Notes: generated by a model not told the origin, from the sequence alone. Numbered from the stretch's first letter, positions 9,056-15,104 are shown. The stretch is DNA of 16,358 nt from Hirudo medicinalis (GCA_011800805.1 MPNW01000851.1:78828-95185), one strand, 5' to 3'. Program-made: numbers and translations.

Positions 9056-9885
9056 GCAATAATAATGTTGTTATTTAATGTTACTAATGTTTTTATTAAT
9101 GTCATAAACAACAACGCTGTTACTTTTATACATTTTATTGTGAAACATTAACATGAGCCCTTCTTCTTATCGTCCTTTTGTTCGTCCCAATCCTTCGCAG
9201 ACATGCCGAACACTGCCCCAGGGAGCTGAGGAGACCCACGGGAGACCGCTACTATGCCGGCCTCAACTGGCAGGTCCCCGACGTCAACCCGCTGTACTAT
9301 TGCAGGTCGAGGTCGATGATCAAGGCCACTTTTGATGAGTTTCTGTCGGGAAGTAATAACGAGAAGGTTGTTTGATTATTTTTAGTGGGGCTCCATAATC
9401 AGTTCGAACTGCTCTTTTGGCACTCTGTCCTTAGCCGACCTTATGAGTGCATCTTGTATCGGAATTGTATGCGAAGCCACTACGATCGCCCGACCGTTTA
9501 TACAGCGCCGCTTCCCGAGGTCGCTCCCTGGGAGCAGGCCGGGTTTTGAACGCGACGCATGACGATCATCGATTTCTATCATCGCAACACATGCAATGTG
9601 ACACAGCGACCCTCTTCTGAGCTAACTTGCACCGCCAATTTTGATTCTGGTGCTCGTGGTGGACCGACCGACGAATCGGCCGACGTCCCTCCCGACTTTG
9701 CCGATTTTCCCTCACAGGTGATAGAGCCGTCGGCACGATTCCACCTGCTGAGTGCCAGTTTCTTCCTCACCCTCTTCGTAGTCGCCGTCATCCTCTACGC
9801 TGCCCTCTTCAACCACCTCTCACACCACCCCCCCTACCTTAGGAGGATCTCCATGTCCTCTGCTGTCTCTGACACAGGTCGGTGA
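4351..9885 (+). CDS. TMEM248: TMEM248-like two-pass membrane protein, six-exon gene (spliced overview)
   Basis: Joining 4351-4488, 4851-4969, 5169-5284, 8483-8639, 9201-9366 and 9718-9885 gives one continuous frame of 283 residues from the Met at 4363, compared with about 314 in vertebrate TMEM248. Order: an N-terminal membrane helix (residues about 9-32, NPPFVLFSV...); a short stalk with [15 protein letters not shown], matching vertebrate DWNTFLLRFNDLDLC; a lumenal/extracellular domain with [11 protein letters not shown], the YGRHIGLEG motif (vertebrate GHQIGLSG), a three-Cys block C-x7-C-x7-C and NPLYYC (vertebrate NPFWC); then a second helix ([17 protein letters not shown]) and a short tail. 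All five junctions agree in phase (0, 2, 1, 2, 0), which is strong support. TMEM248 is a poorly characterised, widely conserved metazoan membrane protein; no activity can be assigned. The start is uncertain: the acceptor-like TTTTCTCAG at 4342-4350 suggests an upstream exon supplying the first residues. Family assignment rests on recalled vertebrate sequence. Confidence 0.9.
4601..4675 (-). mobile_element. Diverged SINE fragment
   Basis: GGGTTGCGAGCACAACACA and GTGCAGGAGCGAATGCAACCC align in the same order and spacing with the SINE copy at 5386-5517. The B-box region is degenerate. Located in TMEM248 intron 1. Confidence 0.5.
4851..4969 (+). CDS. TMEM248: TMEM248-like, exon 2
   Basis: Acceptor TGTTTTCCAG (4841-4850). 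Encodes [15 protein letters not shown] and continues to SLRAQMG, ending in phase 2 at donor GTTGGT (4970). The ELC cysteine and the W-x3-FL pattern match vertebrate DWNTFLLRFNDLDLC. A second GT (4974, GTAGAC) would end the exon in phase 0 and break the frame with exon 3. Confidence 0.88.
4986..5124 (+). repeat. (GAT)n microsatellite filling TMEM248 intron 2
   Basis: GAT units with GGT and GCT interruptions occupy most of the 199-bp intron, starting 16 bp after the donor and ending about 45 bp before the acceptor. Confidence 0.97.
5169..5284 (+). CDS. TMEM248: TMEM248-like, exon 3
   Basis: Acceptor CTGTTCCAG (AG at 5167-5168), entered in phase 2. Encodes [19 protein letters not shown], then [16 protein letters not shown], ending in phase 1 at donor GTATGA (5285). 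It matches the vertebrate region NISVSITLTL...LYSTILGHQIGLSG in order and spacing. Confidence 0.9.
5304..5357 (+). repeat. (GAT)n microsatellite
   Basis: GAT/GAC/GGT units starting 20 bp after the donor of TMEM248 exon 3 and lying directly beside the SINE at 5386. Confidence 0.95.
5386..5517 (-). mobile_element. tRNA-derived SINE, minus orientation
   Basis: Reverse-complement copy of the element at 12227-12350. On the minus strand it has an A box ACGGCCGAATGGG (5507-5495), like that of a Ser/Leu tRNA, a B box GTTCGAAACC (5447-5438), and the tail GCGCTGTATAAATGGTTT. RNA polymerase III internal promoter boxes plus repeated copies identify a tRNA-type SINE. Located in TMEM248 intron 3. Confidence 0.8.
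5764..5986 (+). repeat. (GAT)n compound microsatellite with GAC interruptions and a (GTT)n core
   Basis: Long GAT tract interrupted by GAC and GCT, an AATTATAATAAT patch near 5931, then six GTT units and GAT again. The same GAT-(GTT)-GAT arrangement recurs at 7946-7985. Confidence 0.97.
6040..6385. promoter_or_regulatory. CpG-rich promoter-like island in TMEM248 intron 3
   Basis: In an otherwise AT-rich or repetitive intron this patch holds two CACGTG E-boxes (6070-6075, 6239-6244), a perfect CRE TGACGTCA (6336-6343) directly abutting CCAAT (6332-6336), a second CCAAT (6379-6383) and many CpGs. The arrangement would suit a promoter reading leftward into the candidate exon at 6139-6293, or an intronic enhancer. 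Confidence 0.4.
6139..6293 (-). CDS. Candidate antisense exon with consensus donor, unknown gene
   Basis: On the minus strand an open frame reads [20 protein letters not shown], then [20 protein letters not shown], then [11 protein letters not shown], and ends AAG/GTAAGTGA, an almost ideal donor (6138). A weak acceptor (TTATCTTTAAAG) lies at 6294-6295; alternatively this is a first exon with ATG at 6257-6255, CRE and CCAAT motifs lying upstream of it. The peptide is basic and unrecognised, and no second exon was identified. Confidence 0.3.
6519..6579 (+). repeat. (CCAT)n microsatellite ending at an unresolved base
   Basis: About fifteen CCAT/ATCC units with one CACC interruption. The next base (6580) is N, so the true repeat length is probably not resolved. 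Confidence 0.97.
6581..6641 (+). repeat. (AAT/GAT/AAC)n microsatellite
   Basis: Begins immediately after the ambiguous base, with GAT, AAT and AAC triplets. The abrupt change of motif at the N suggests a gap joining two repeats. Confidence 0.9.
6862..6897. repeat. Nested GC-rich palindromes
   Basis: AAAATCC (6862-6868) pairs with GGATTTT (6891-6897). Inside lie a perfect 12-bp palindrome AGCCCGCGGGCT (6869-6880) and the pair AATCC/GGATT. This GC-rich patch is surrounded by AT-rich DNA and could be the end of a decayed mobile element. Confidence 0.5.
7095..7680 (-). pseudogene. Degraded hAT-family transposase (DUF659-type) relic
   Basis: Minus-strand reading across frames gives the blocks of a hAT/DUF659 transposase in the right order: [27 protein letters not shown] (about 7675-7590), [18 protein letters not shown] (about 7545-7500), [17 protein letters not shown] with [13 protein letters not shown] (about 7480-7390), and [18 protein letters not shown] with KDWLNG (about 7325-7235). 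Family consensus blocks at these places are IPF-x-PYFRAM...RPGYKPP, DGW-x-NEP, and V-x-VTDNA. Frameshifts and stops (for example within the RAAT-stop-ATRPG block) show it is inactive. The C-terminal hATC dimerisation region is not visible, and no terminal inverted repeats were found. It sits antisense in TMEM248 intron 3. Family assignment is by recalled motifs. Confidence 0.65.
7946..8198 (+). repeat. (GAT)n compound microsatellite with 48-bp tandem duplication
   Basis: GAT with a (GTT)6 block near its start. A 48-bp unit containing GGTGGAGGTGGTTATGATG is duplicated in tandem (8009-8056 and 8057-8104). Confidence 0.95.
8306..8474 (+). repeat. (GAT/GAC)n microsatellite reaching the TMEM248 exon 4 acceptor
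   Basis: GAT and GAC units run to within 8 bases of the acceptor AG at 8481-8482, leaving only CCCTTC as pyrimidine tract. Confidence 0.97.
8483..8639 (+). CDS. TMEM248: TMEM248-like, exon 4 (three-cysteine block)
   Basis: Entered in phase 1 after CCCTTCAG. Encodes [20 protein letters not shown], then [18 protein letters not shown], then [13 protein letters not shown], ending in phase 2 at donor GTGAGT. The three cysteines match vertebrate DDCALHGHCEQVVFTAC in number and nearly in spacing, which suggests conserved disulfides in the lumenal domain. NVS and NSS are potential N-glycosylation sites. Confidence 0.92.
9019..9069 (+). repeat. (AAT)n microsatellite in TMEM248 intron 4
   Basis: Run of AAT/TAA triplets with a TAGCAAT interruption. 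Confidence 0.93.
9201..9366 (+). CDS. TMEM248: TMEM248-like, exon 5
   Basis: Acceptor TCCTTCGCAG (9191-9200). Encodes [20 protein letters not shown], then [17 protein letters not shown], ending NNEK in phase 0 at GTTGTT (9367). NPLYYC matches vertebrate NPFWC. The donor is weak (T at intron position 3), but the next exon resumes the same frame. Confidence 0.88.
9493..9555 (-). mobile_element. Partial SINE copy
   Basis: On the minus strand, GTTCAAAACC (B box, 9551-9542), CGGCCTG and the tail GGCGCTGTATAAACGGT match the SINE copies at 5386-5517 and 12227-12350. The 5' half (to about 9605) is strongly diverged. Located in TMEM248 intron 5. Confidence 0.65.
9718..9885 (+). CDS. TMEM248: TMEM248-like, last exon with second membrane helix
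   Basis: Acceptor TTTTCCCTCACAG (AG 9716-9717), phase 0. Encodes [16 protein letters not shown], a hydrophobic helix [15 protein letters not shown], a His/Pro-rich cytosolic tail and [12 protein letters not shown] (TGA 9883-9885). It matches the vertebrate C-terminal helix region (HTSYFLFVMVITMFCYAV). The ACAG/GTCGGT just before the stop could serve as a donor giving a longer tail, but no convincing further exon was found. Confidence 0.88.
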   Translation: MIEPSARFHLLSASFFLTLFVVAVILYAALFNHLSHHPPYLRRISMSSAVSDTGR

Positions 9886-9997
9886 TGATTATGGTGCTCG
9901 TCAGGCTTCGGATAACAGAGGTAAGAGTAGAAAATACGATGAACAGCATTCATGTTAAGGTGACTAAGGTTGATAAAATTGAAATAATTTATTATCA

Positions 9998-10055
9998 TGG
10001 TGATTATGATGATGATGGTGATTATGATGATGATGGTGATTATGATGATGATGAC
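9998..10055 (+). repeat. (GAT)n repeat with 18-bp period
   Basis: The unit GGTGATTATGATGATGAT repeats about three times just downstream of TMEM248. Confidence 0.9.
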
Positions 10056-10157
10056 AATGCATTTTTTCAGCATCATAATCTCAGGTCATGTGACAACCTT
10101 CTCTGGAGAAGTCAAATCTTGCACTAGGATTTCAAATCCAAAAAAACATTTTTATGT

Positions 10158-10204
10158 CATCATCATCGTCATCATCACCGACACCACCTTCATCGTCGTC
10201 GTCC
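10158..10204. repeat. (CAT/CGT/CAC)n repeat
   Basis: Short CATCATCATCGTCATC-type tract, opposite in strand to the GAT repeats further left. Confidence 0.9.
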
Positions 10205-10329
10205 TCATTATTGTTATAATAATAAGCCACGAGCTCTCATAATTATGTAATGTGAATAATTATTCGATTTTGCAGTTCACAAAGTGCCGGGACTTATGTC
10301 GTCTCGTCCGAACGACGTCGAATACGTCG

Positions 10330-10435
10330 TGCTAAATGTTTACATTAACATGTATGGGTCTCGAATATTCATCGCCTGATTGGATGCATGTTAATGAGCT
10401 GCCTCGTTAATATTCAACAGCTGCCCGACGAAATC
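10330..10435. promoter_or_regulatory. Motif-dense non-coding patch (candidate enhancer)
   Basis: Non-repetitive stretch with TGTTTAC (Fox-like), ATGTTAATGAG and CGTTAATATT (homeodomain-like cores), GATTGGATGCAT and CAGCTG (E-box). It stands out as complex sequence amid repeats, 3' of the T-box gene. The evidence is motif density only. Confidence 0.2.
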
Positions 10436-10499
10436 AATTCTTTGTTTGATTGTGATTGAGATGATTGGTGATTGATGCTGACGGTGGTCGGTGGTGGTG

Positions 10500-10537
10500 A
10501 TGACGACGACGACGACGATGATGATGATGATGATGAT
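10500..10537 (+). repeat. (GAC/GAT)n microsatellite
   Basis: Five GAC units followed by six GAT units. Confidence 0.95.
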
Positions 10538-10619
10538 ATTTACTTCGATGACCTGCTGACGGATTCATTCCTTCGTTGTAATTTTGCGAGTCATCATTCG
10601 CGACCAATTCTGATGAGAT

Positions 10620-10915
10620 GTTGTTGATATTGTGGTTATCATTGTTGTTGTTGTTGTTGATATTGTGATTATCGTTGTTGCTGTTGTTGATATTGTGGTT
10701 ACCATTGTTGTTGTTGATATTGTGGTTGTTGTTGCTATTGATATTGTGGTTGTTGTTGATATTGTGATTAACATTGTTGTTGTTGATATTGTGGTTATCA
10801 TTGTTGTTGTTGATATTGTGGTTGTTGTTGCTATTGATATTGTGGTTGTTGTTGTTGTTGATATTGTGATTAACATTGTTGTTGTTGATATTGTGGTTAC
10901 CATTGTTGTTGTTGG
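10620..10915. repeat. Higher-order minisatellite built on GATATTGTG
   Basis: About eleven units of 18-30 bp, each ending GTTGATATTGTG (or ATTGATATTGTG) and differing in their starts (GTTACCATT, GTTGTTGTTGCTATT, GTTGTTGTTGAT, ATTAACATT). The block of four unit types (96-102 bp) occurs twice in tandem. Since all unit lengths are multiples of three, the minus strand stays open as an Asn/His/Ile repeat from ATG 10928. Confidence 0.93.
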
Positions 10916-11078
10916 TCATCTCAACCATTTATCGACAGCAAGTAGGTTGTCATTCTGTCGGTCCATTCGCAGGATGTTCACCAACAAAAATCCATATCAT
11001 TCAAAATATCATTGAAAACCAAGCAAACATCGAAAAGCATAAGTTTAATTCTTTATTATTTTTTAATAAATAATCACT

Positions 11079-11080
<2 letters not shown>

Positions 11081-11133
<53 letters not shown>

Positions 11134-11140
11134 CATTATT
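11081..11140. repeat. (ATT)n microsatellite
   Basis: About 17 pure ATT units followed by ATCATT, beside the T-box poly(A) signal. Confidence 0.97.
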
Positions 11141-11158
11141 AAGGGGGATATGAACAAT

Positions 11159-11164
11159 TTTATT
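11159..11164 (-). terminator. Candidate poly(A) signal of the T-box gene
   Basis: Minus-strand AATAAA about 300 bases beyond the T-box stop codon, followed on that strand by the AT-rich repeat. The intervening 3' UTR has an unusual GCGT-rich stretch (11295-11400). Confidence 0.5.
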
Positions 11165-11466
11165 ACAACAATGAAAACAAATTGTTAAGCAAAAAAGATA
11201 AACAGTGAAGGTCAATAAAAGGTCACAAGATTGCCCCTAGTGCTTTGACAGGACCCTGCAAGCCCTGATGAACCGCCCCGCTTTGCATTACCTTTGCGTT
11301 GCGTGCGTCTTTCTAGTGCCATGCGGTGCGCTAATGCTTGCAGGTGCGTGCTGTGCGTCGCGTCGCATGCGTAGCTGCGCTGGTTCTGCGTTGGCGTCAT
11401 GCTTCGGTGAAGAGCAGCGTCTTCGGCATGCTTGAGAAGTGTTGGAACTTTTCCAAAGGAATTCTT

Positions 11467-12109
11467 TCAGGGATTGTAGTGGTTCTGAGACGGAAGTTGG
11501 TACGGTTGTTGCAGCTGCCGTCGGCGTCGCTTGTCGAGATGTCGTTGAACGAAGCTGGGAGGAGTGGAGCCGTAGGAGTCGCCCGGGGCGAAGAAATTGT
11601 AGTAGCCTGCGGTTGGTGAAGCCGCGGAGTAGTCGCTTGTAGTAGATGAAGTCATAGAGTAGTAGTTGCTGTCAGCCATGTGAGAATACTGAGCCGGATT
11701 CACTTGAAAGTCTTGATGTGGTGACGTGAAGGAAGAATTCGTGAGGTTAGCCGAGGAGTAGCCGCTGTCGTCAAAGCTTCTGTACTGCAGGGGCTTCGGA
11801 GTCGCCGTCGCCGGCGTCTGGTTGCAGTCGAAAGACGAGTTGTGGAAAGTTGTGTCAAAGCTCAGGTCCATCGGGATTCTGTTCTGGAGAGGAGTTGAGG
11901 TCTTATCCACCATGCCTAGAGGTGCGAAGGGCTTGTGGTTCGGTCCCTGATGGTTGTCGTCGAAGTGACTGCCAAAGTTGTTGATGGAGTTGTTGTCGTT
12001 GCTGTTGTTGTTCTCGATTCTGTTGTTGTCCTGTCTTTCGATTGAATGGCTGGAGGCAGTTGATTCTTTGTCGTCGTCGTCGTCGTCGTCTTCAGGTTTA
12101 TTTGTAGTC
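11467..12109 (-). CDS. T-box gene, last exon (C-terminal domain)
   Basis: Minus-strand acceptor CCATTCCACAG (AG 12111-12110), entered in phase 2. Encodes TTNKPED, a run of seven Asp from a GAC microsatellite, an Asn-rich stretch ([17 protein letters not shown]), [13 protein letters not shown], then a Ser/Thr/Tyr-rich region ([34 protein letters not shown]) and a basic end [19 protein letters not shown] before the TGA (11469-11467). 213 residues. No known domain; the composition suits a transactivation region. Confidence 0.88.
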
Positions 12110-13779
12110 CTGTGGAATGGGTTTAAAATGTCTTGACTTGGTTATGAGTCACCAGTTACAATGTCATGGTAACGATTTGTTATTAATGTCATACAATTAC
12201 TCGTTGTAACGTGATGTAGCCTTACAGGCATGCAGGTTGGCCGAATGGGTTACGTTCCTGCATACGGCGGTAATGGCAACAGTCGTAATGTTCGTAAACC
12301 AGCCTGCACTGCCGCAAGCGCCCTTGGGAAGGAGCGCTATATAAATGGTTGACAAGAAGCGCCTCTGACGCTATGCATATGGCGCTATATAAATGAAGAA
12401 CACACACACACTTACGGCTACCACAACAACTTTCCTCTGCCTACCTTCTGGAATTCTCTCTGAAGCCCTTTGCGAAGGGGTTGTTATCGATCTTGAGCTT
12501 TGTAATCTTCCTGTTCTGGTAAGCTGTCACTGCTATGAAGGCTGTCTTGGGGAAAGTGAAGATGTGCTTGTGGGCGGTCCTTAACTGGATCAAGTCGCTT
12601 GCCTCGGCGATGTAAATCCTTGGAATGTACTTCTGCATGGAGTTCAGGACGATCTGAAAAAGATGGAGGCGATAGTATCGATAGATATCGATGGATATCG
12701 TTAGGTCGATATTAAATTGTACTTCTTAGAATTTTATGGGCTGAATGGCTAATTCGTGCAGTGCTGTTTTTTAATGTACAACGTTCACATTCGTTCGTTC
12801 GTTATGCTCAATGAAAGGAAAAATTATTATGAATATTTAAGTATCATAAGTATTTTAATATTCATAGCATTCACCAAAAGTTCAATGAAAAGTAGAGGCA
12901 GTGGTCTAGCACTGTGTTCAAGAGTTCGAACCGATCCAAATGATCCGTGCTCGCCTAAGGTTTTGATTGGTCGACTAAAAACAATCCGGTCAGTAATTCG
13001 ACCACTCACGTTGCTGCCCTTGTCCGTCGCGTTGTTCGTAATCTTGGTGTCTTTAAAGGAGATGCTCTTCGACATCCAATAGGAGCCTAGGGCTGGGGAA
13101 CTTGAGTGGACGATGACCTTGTGACCGGTCATGATTGGCTCGGCTTCGCCGCTGACCGACCACTTGGAGTTAAAGAATCTGTATCGGTTCGAGTCGGCAG
13201 GTACGACGTCCAATAGGATCATGTACACTGCGTCGGGTTTCAGGCCTTCGATCCTGATGTTCACCGACGGAAACATACGCCTGGAAATGGAAAAGCATCA
13301 GCGGACACGTGAGCAATTGTGAGGTCGTGCTTTTGTAAGTGCTCATTCGATGTCCATCCATCCATCCACCCGGCTGTTTGTAGCAAATTCGTTGCAATTG
13401 CAAGCATGCAGAGTAACATTACAAATCAATTAATAGCATTACTTAAAAATTGAATATGCAAATAGTTTGCCCGATTAATAAACATTAAATATTAAAATCA
13501 TGAATATTCAAACACCAGCGCTCACCTTCCAGGTCTGGTTACTATCATCTCGTTTCCAATTTCGCTGAATTGTTCCCACATTTCTTTGTTGTCCAACCTG
13601 ACCTTCAGGTTTTTGTCAACGTCCCCAATTCCACCCCCAACGCTTGTGGTCGGAAGGTTGAGCCCCTGGAAGAGGTAGGGGGCGCTGTCAAAGTGGTGGT
13701 TGGCCGGCAAGACGTTAGGGTTGCTGCCCCACCCTGGAAAAGGAAAGTACATGACGTTAGGATAAGCTTTGGATTCTAC
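11467..13779 (-). CDS. Divergent T-box transcription factor (spliced overview; Tbx2/3-4/5-6 branch)
   Basis: Nuclear DNA-binding regulator. Joining 13779-13526, 13280-13010, 12653-12445 and 12109-11467 gives one frame of 458 residues (449 from Met 13752); phases 2, 0 and 2 agree at all junctions. The T-box runs from [13 protein letters not shown] through [62 protein letters not shown] and FIAVTAYQN to [16 protein letters not shown]. The introns at GRR/MFP and just before the ILNSM block are familiar T-box positions. SGEAEP and FREN recall Tbx6/16; WMSK and the DKG and DLIQL blocks recall Tbx2/3; WSV-x-G-x-AEP-x-M recalls Tbx4/5, so the subfamily is unresolved. Oddities: the near-invariant HPDSP is HSSSP, MHKYQPR is MQKYIPR, and FPET is FPKT. 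The C-terminus has an Asp run, an Asn-rich stretch and a Ser/Tyr/Pro-rich tail. The 5' end may lie at 15110 or beyond. Confidence 0.93.
12066..12091 (-). repeat. (GAC)n coding microsatellite in the T-box gene
   Basis: Seven to eight GAC triplets (minus strand) encode a poly-Asp run two residues after KPE. It belongs to the same repeat family as the intronic GAT/GAC tracts, and its length may vary between alleles. Confidence 0.9.
12227..12350 (+). mobile_element. tRNA-derived SINE, plus orientation, in T-box intron
   Basis: GGCATGCAGGT followed by A box TGGCCGAATGGG (12238-12249), diverged B box GTTCGTAAACC (12290-12300), AGCCTGCACTGCCGCAAG and the tail GAGCGCTATATAAATGGTT. It matches 5386-5517 over its full length in opposite orientation. 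A second tail-like copy, GGCGCTATATAAATGAA, follows near 12379-12395, then (AC)n. Together they fill most of the 335-bp intron between T-box exons 3 and 4. Confidence 0.82.
12445..12653 (-). CDS. T-box gene, exon with C-terminal half of the T-box
   Basis: Acceptor CTTTTTCAG (AG 12655-12654), phase 0. Encodes [20 protein letters not shown], then [19 protein letters not shown], then [19 protein letters not shown] and [11 protein letters not shown], ending in phase 2 at donor GTAGGC. AVTAYQN and NPFAKGFR are the family's DNA-contacting C-terminal signature. Confidence 0.95.
12670..12710. repeat. ATCGAT/GATATCGAT motif cluster
   Basis: TATCGATAGATATCGATGGATATCG, three ATCGAT-type units just upstream of the exon acceptor on the T-box sense strand. 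They may include the branch-point region or be a short degenerate repeat. Confidence 0.5.
12893..12945 (+). mobile_element. Possible tRNA-like SINE fragment
   Basis: AGTGGTCTAGCACTGTG followed 11 bases later by GAGTTCGAACC looks like A- and B-box sequences with shortened spacing. It differs from the other SINE family here. No second copy was found in the window. Confidence 0.3.
13010..13280 (-). CDS. T-box gene, exon with N-terminal half of the T-box
   Basis: Acceptor CATTTCCAG (AG 13282-13281), completing a codon from the previous exon so that GRRMFPSV is formed. Encodes [20 protein letters not shown], then [20 protein letters not shown], then [20 protein letters not shown] and [20 protein letters not shown], ending KGSN in phase 0 at a perfect GTGAGT donor. 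HSSSP replaces the near-invariant HPDSP. Confidence 0.95.
13526..13779 (-). CDS. T-box gene, exon with N-terminal region and start of the T-box
   Basis: Best acceptor CACTTCATTTCCTTAG (AG 13781-13780), phase 0. Encodes [20 protein letters not shown], then [19 protein letters not shown], a Gly-rich linker and [20 protein letters not shown] through TRPG, ending in phase 2 at GTGAGC. A start at Met 13752 or a more internal acceptor (CCTTTTCCAG near 13735) are alternatives. MWEQF and GNEM match the T-box opening (LWDQF...GTEM). Confidence 0.85.
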
Positions 13780-14665
13780 CTAAGGAAATGAAGTGTTTTT
13801 GTTATCAATGATAGATGAATTAAAATGAATTGAATAAGTAATTCTCAACAATCGATCAATTTATTTCTAGAATTACGAACAAATAAGTCATAAAAGTGCA
13901 ATCGATGATTGAAAGTAAAAAAAAAAACAAAATCGTGGATCTCGTTCTCCGAAATGAAGAGAAATAATCTTCCTGTCGCTTCTCTTTGCTGCTCCTGCCC
14001 TTTCCTGTGAGACCTTGCAATCCCAGAGGAGCGAGATAGAGAATCTGGACAAGTTGAAACTGTCAGGAATTCAATCCAAATCGGTCAGAAGTAGCTGCAA
14101 CAAATGAGGATGTTAAATTGCAATCAAATGTAATTCTTTAGATGTATATTTCTGCAGATATAAATCCTCTGGCGAATTCTCAGATGTTCGATGATTGAAA
14201 ACCCTCGGAGCCCCGCGAACGCAGATGTCAAAGGTCAGGAGCGAAAAAATCCCAGAGATTGTCTTTTATGCTGGTCGACCGTCCACTCGCTCGAACAGGA
14301 CACGCCTAGTTTGGAGGATGACCAATGAGCTCTGACGATATTGATTTCGAAGTTGTCCTTTTATCAATAAAAACCTTTAAGACTCAACTTTTGTTAGCAC
14401 ATCCGCCCTCCAATAAAAGTCGGGGGACAGCCCGGGGCTAAAAGGGACGGCCATATGTCTTAGGAAGCCGTGTTGATTGTAGATTGCATAACCTTCCTTT
14501 GAAGGGCGGCATCATTACGGTAGAAATATTATTTTACAGTTATCGTAAACTCAGTAATTATGCATCTGCTTTTATTCAATATTACGACCGGAGAATTTTT
14601 TTTGGGAAGGATTGAATCTTGAAAGTTGTTTTGAAAAGTAATTCCTGTCTTGAAATCGTTGTTCC

Positions 14666-14673
14666 AGGTGTGA
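14666..14673 (+). promoter_or_regulatory. T-box half-site AGGTGTGA
   Basis: Perfect core of the T-box family half-site, in the middle of the TCF-motif region, which would allow autoregulation or cross-regulation. A single 8-mer match is weak evidence. Confidence 0.3.
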
Positions 14674-14735
14674 TTGGAATCGTGTCAGACATGGAAAATG
14701 TGACATGCATTCGTCTAATTTCTAAGTTTTTAAAA

Positions 14736-14782
14736 CATTTAAAACATTTTAAACATTTAGAACATTTAGAACATTTAAAACT
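14736..14782. repeat. 9-bp tandem repeat (ACATTTAAA/ACATTTAGA)
   Basis: About five AACATTT-type units, period 9 to 10 bp. Confidence 0.85.
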
Positions 14783-15104
14783 GAACTCGTCAGAAGCAAA
14801 TTATCAGCTCAATTCCTAACCTCGATGAAAGCAGATTGGAATCAGATCTTTATCCCTCTCTTTATTTTTTAGACCCCACTAAAATATGTCCGAGTGTATG
14901 TCTCTAAGTATGCCCTTCTGTCCCTTTCCTCGTCACTTTCCTGAACCTGGAAAAGCAGTTTAAACAACGGATGTTTGGAAGTCATTAGTTTGCTCCTCAC
15001 TAATGAAATCAAAGGGTGGATTAGGATCTGCCCACACACAGGGAAGGACCTCCGTCCATACCCTTTGAACTCGAAATGGTCGCCCCCCTCCCCCCAAAAC
15101 TTAC

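Larger units (their letters stand above)
9886..11158. other. Convergent 3' intergenic region between the TMEM248-like and T-box genes
   Basis: No supported coding sequence. Contains GAT and CAT tracts (9998-10055, 10158-10204, 10500-10537), a homeodomain/Fox/E-box-like motif patch (10330-10435), a higher-order minisatellite (10620-10915), and AATAAA hexamers on the plus strand at 11065-11070 and 11214-11219 that could end the TMEM248 transcript. Confidence 0.6.
14228..15068. promoter_or_regulatory. Cluster of four TCF/LEF-type sites upstream of the T-box exons
   Basis: TCAAAGG at 14228-14234 and 15009-15015, and its complement CCTTTGA at 14496-14502 and 15062-15068. By chance about 0.1 occurrence of this 7-mer on either strand is expected in 840 bp. 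TCF/LEF sites mediate Wnt/beta-catenin responses, a known input into mesodermal T-box genes. Function here is inferred. Confidence 0.4.
13780..15104 (-). other. Presumptive first intron or upstream region of the T-box gene
   Basis: Non-coding, mixed composition. Holds four perfect TCAAAGG/CCTTTGA motifs (two just inside, two near the right end), one AGGTGTGA T-box half-site, two CAATAAAA (posterior Hox-like) motifs, CCAAT motifs near 14320 and 14411, and a short 9-bp tandem repeat. No exon recognised inside it. Confidence 0.5.

Noticed and set aside
10434..10928. 164-residue minus-strand frame rich in Asn, His and Arg as a real gene
   Set aside because: It is wholly explained by triplet-period repeats (minisatellite plus GAT/GAC tract), with no unique domain or splice context. 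Kept only as a finding.
12893..12945. Functional tRNA gene
   Set aside because: A- and B-box-like motifs are present, but the spacing is too short and no acceptor stem or anticodon arm can be folded.
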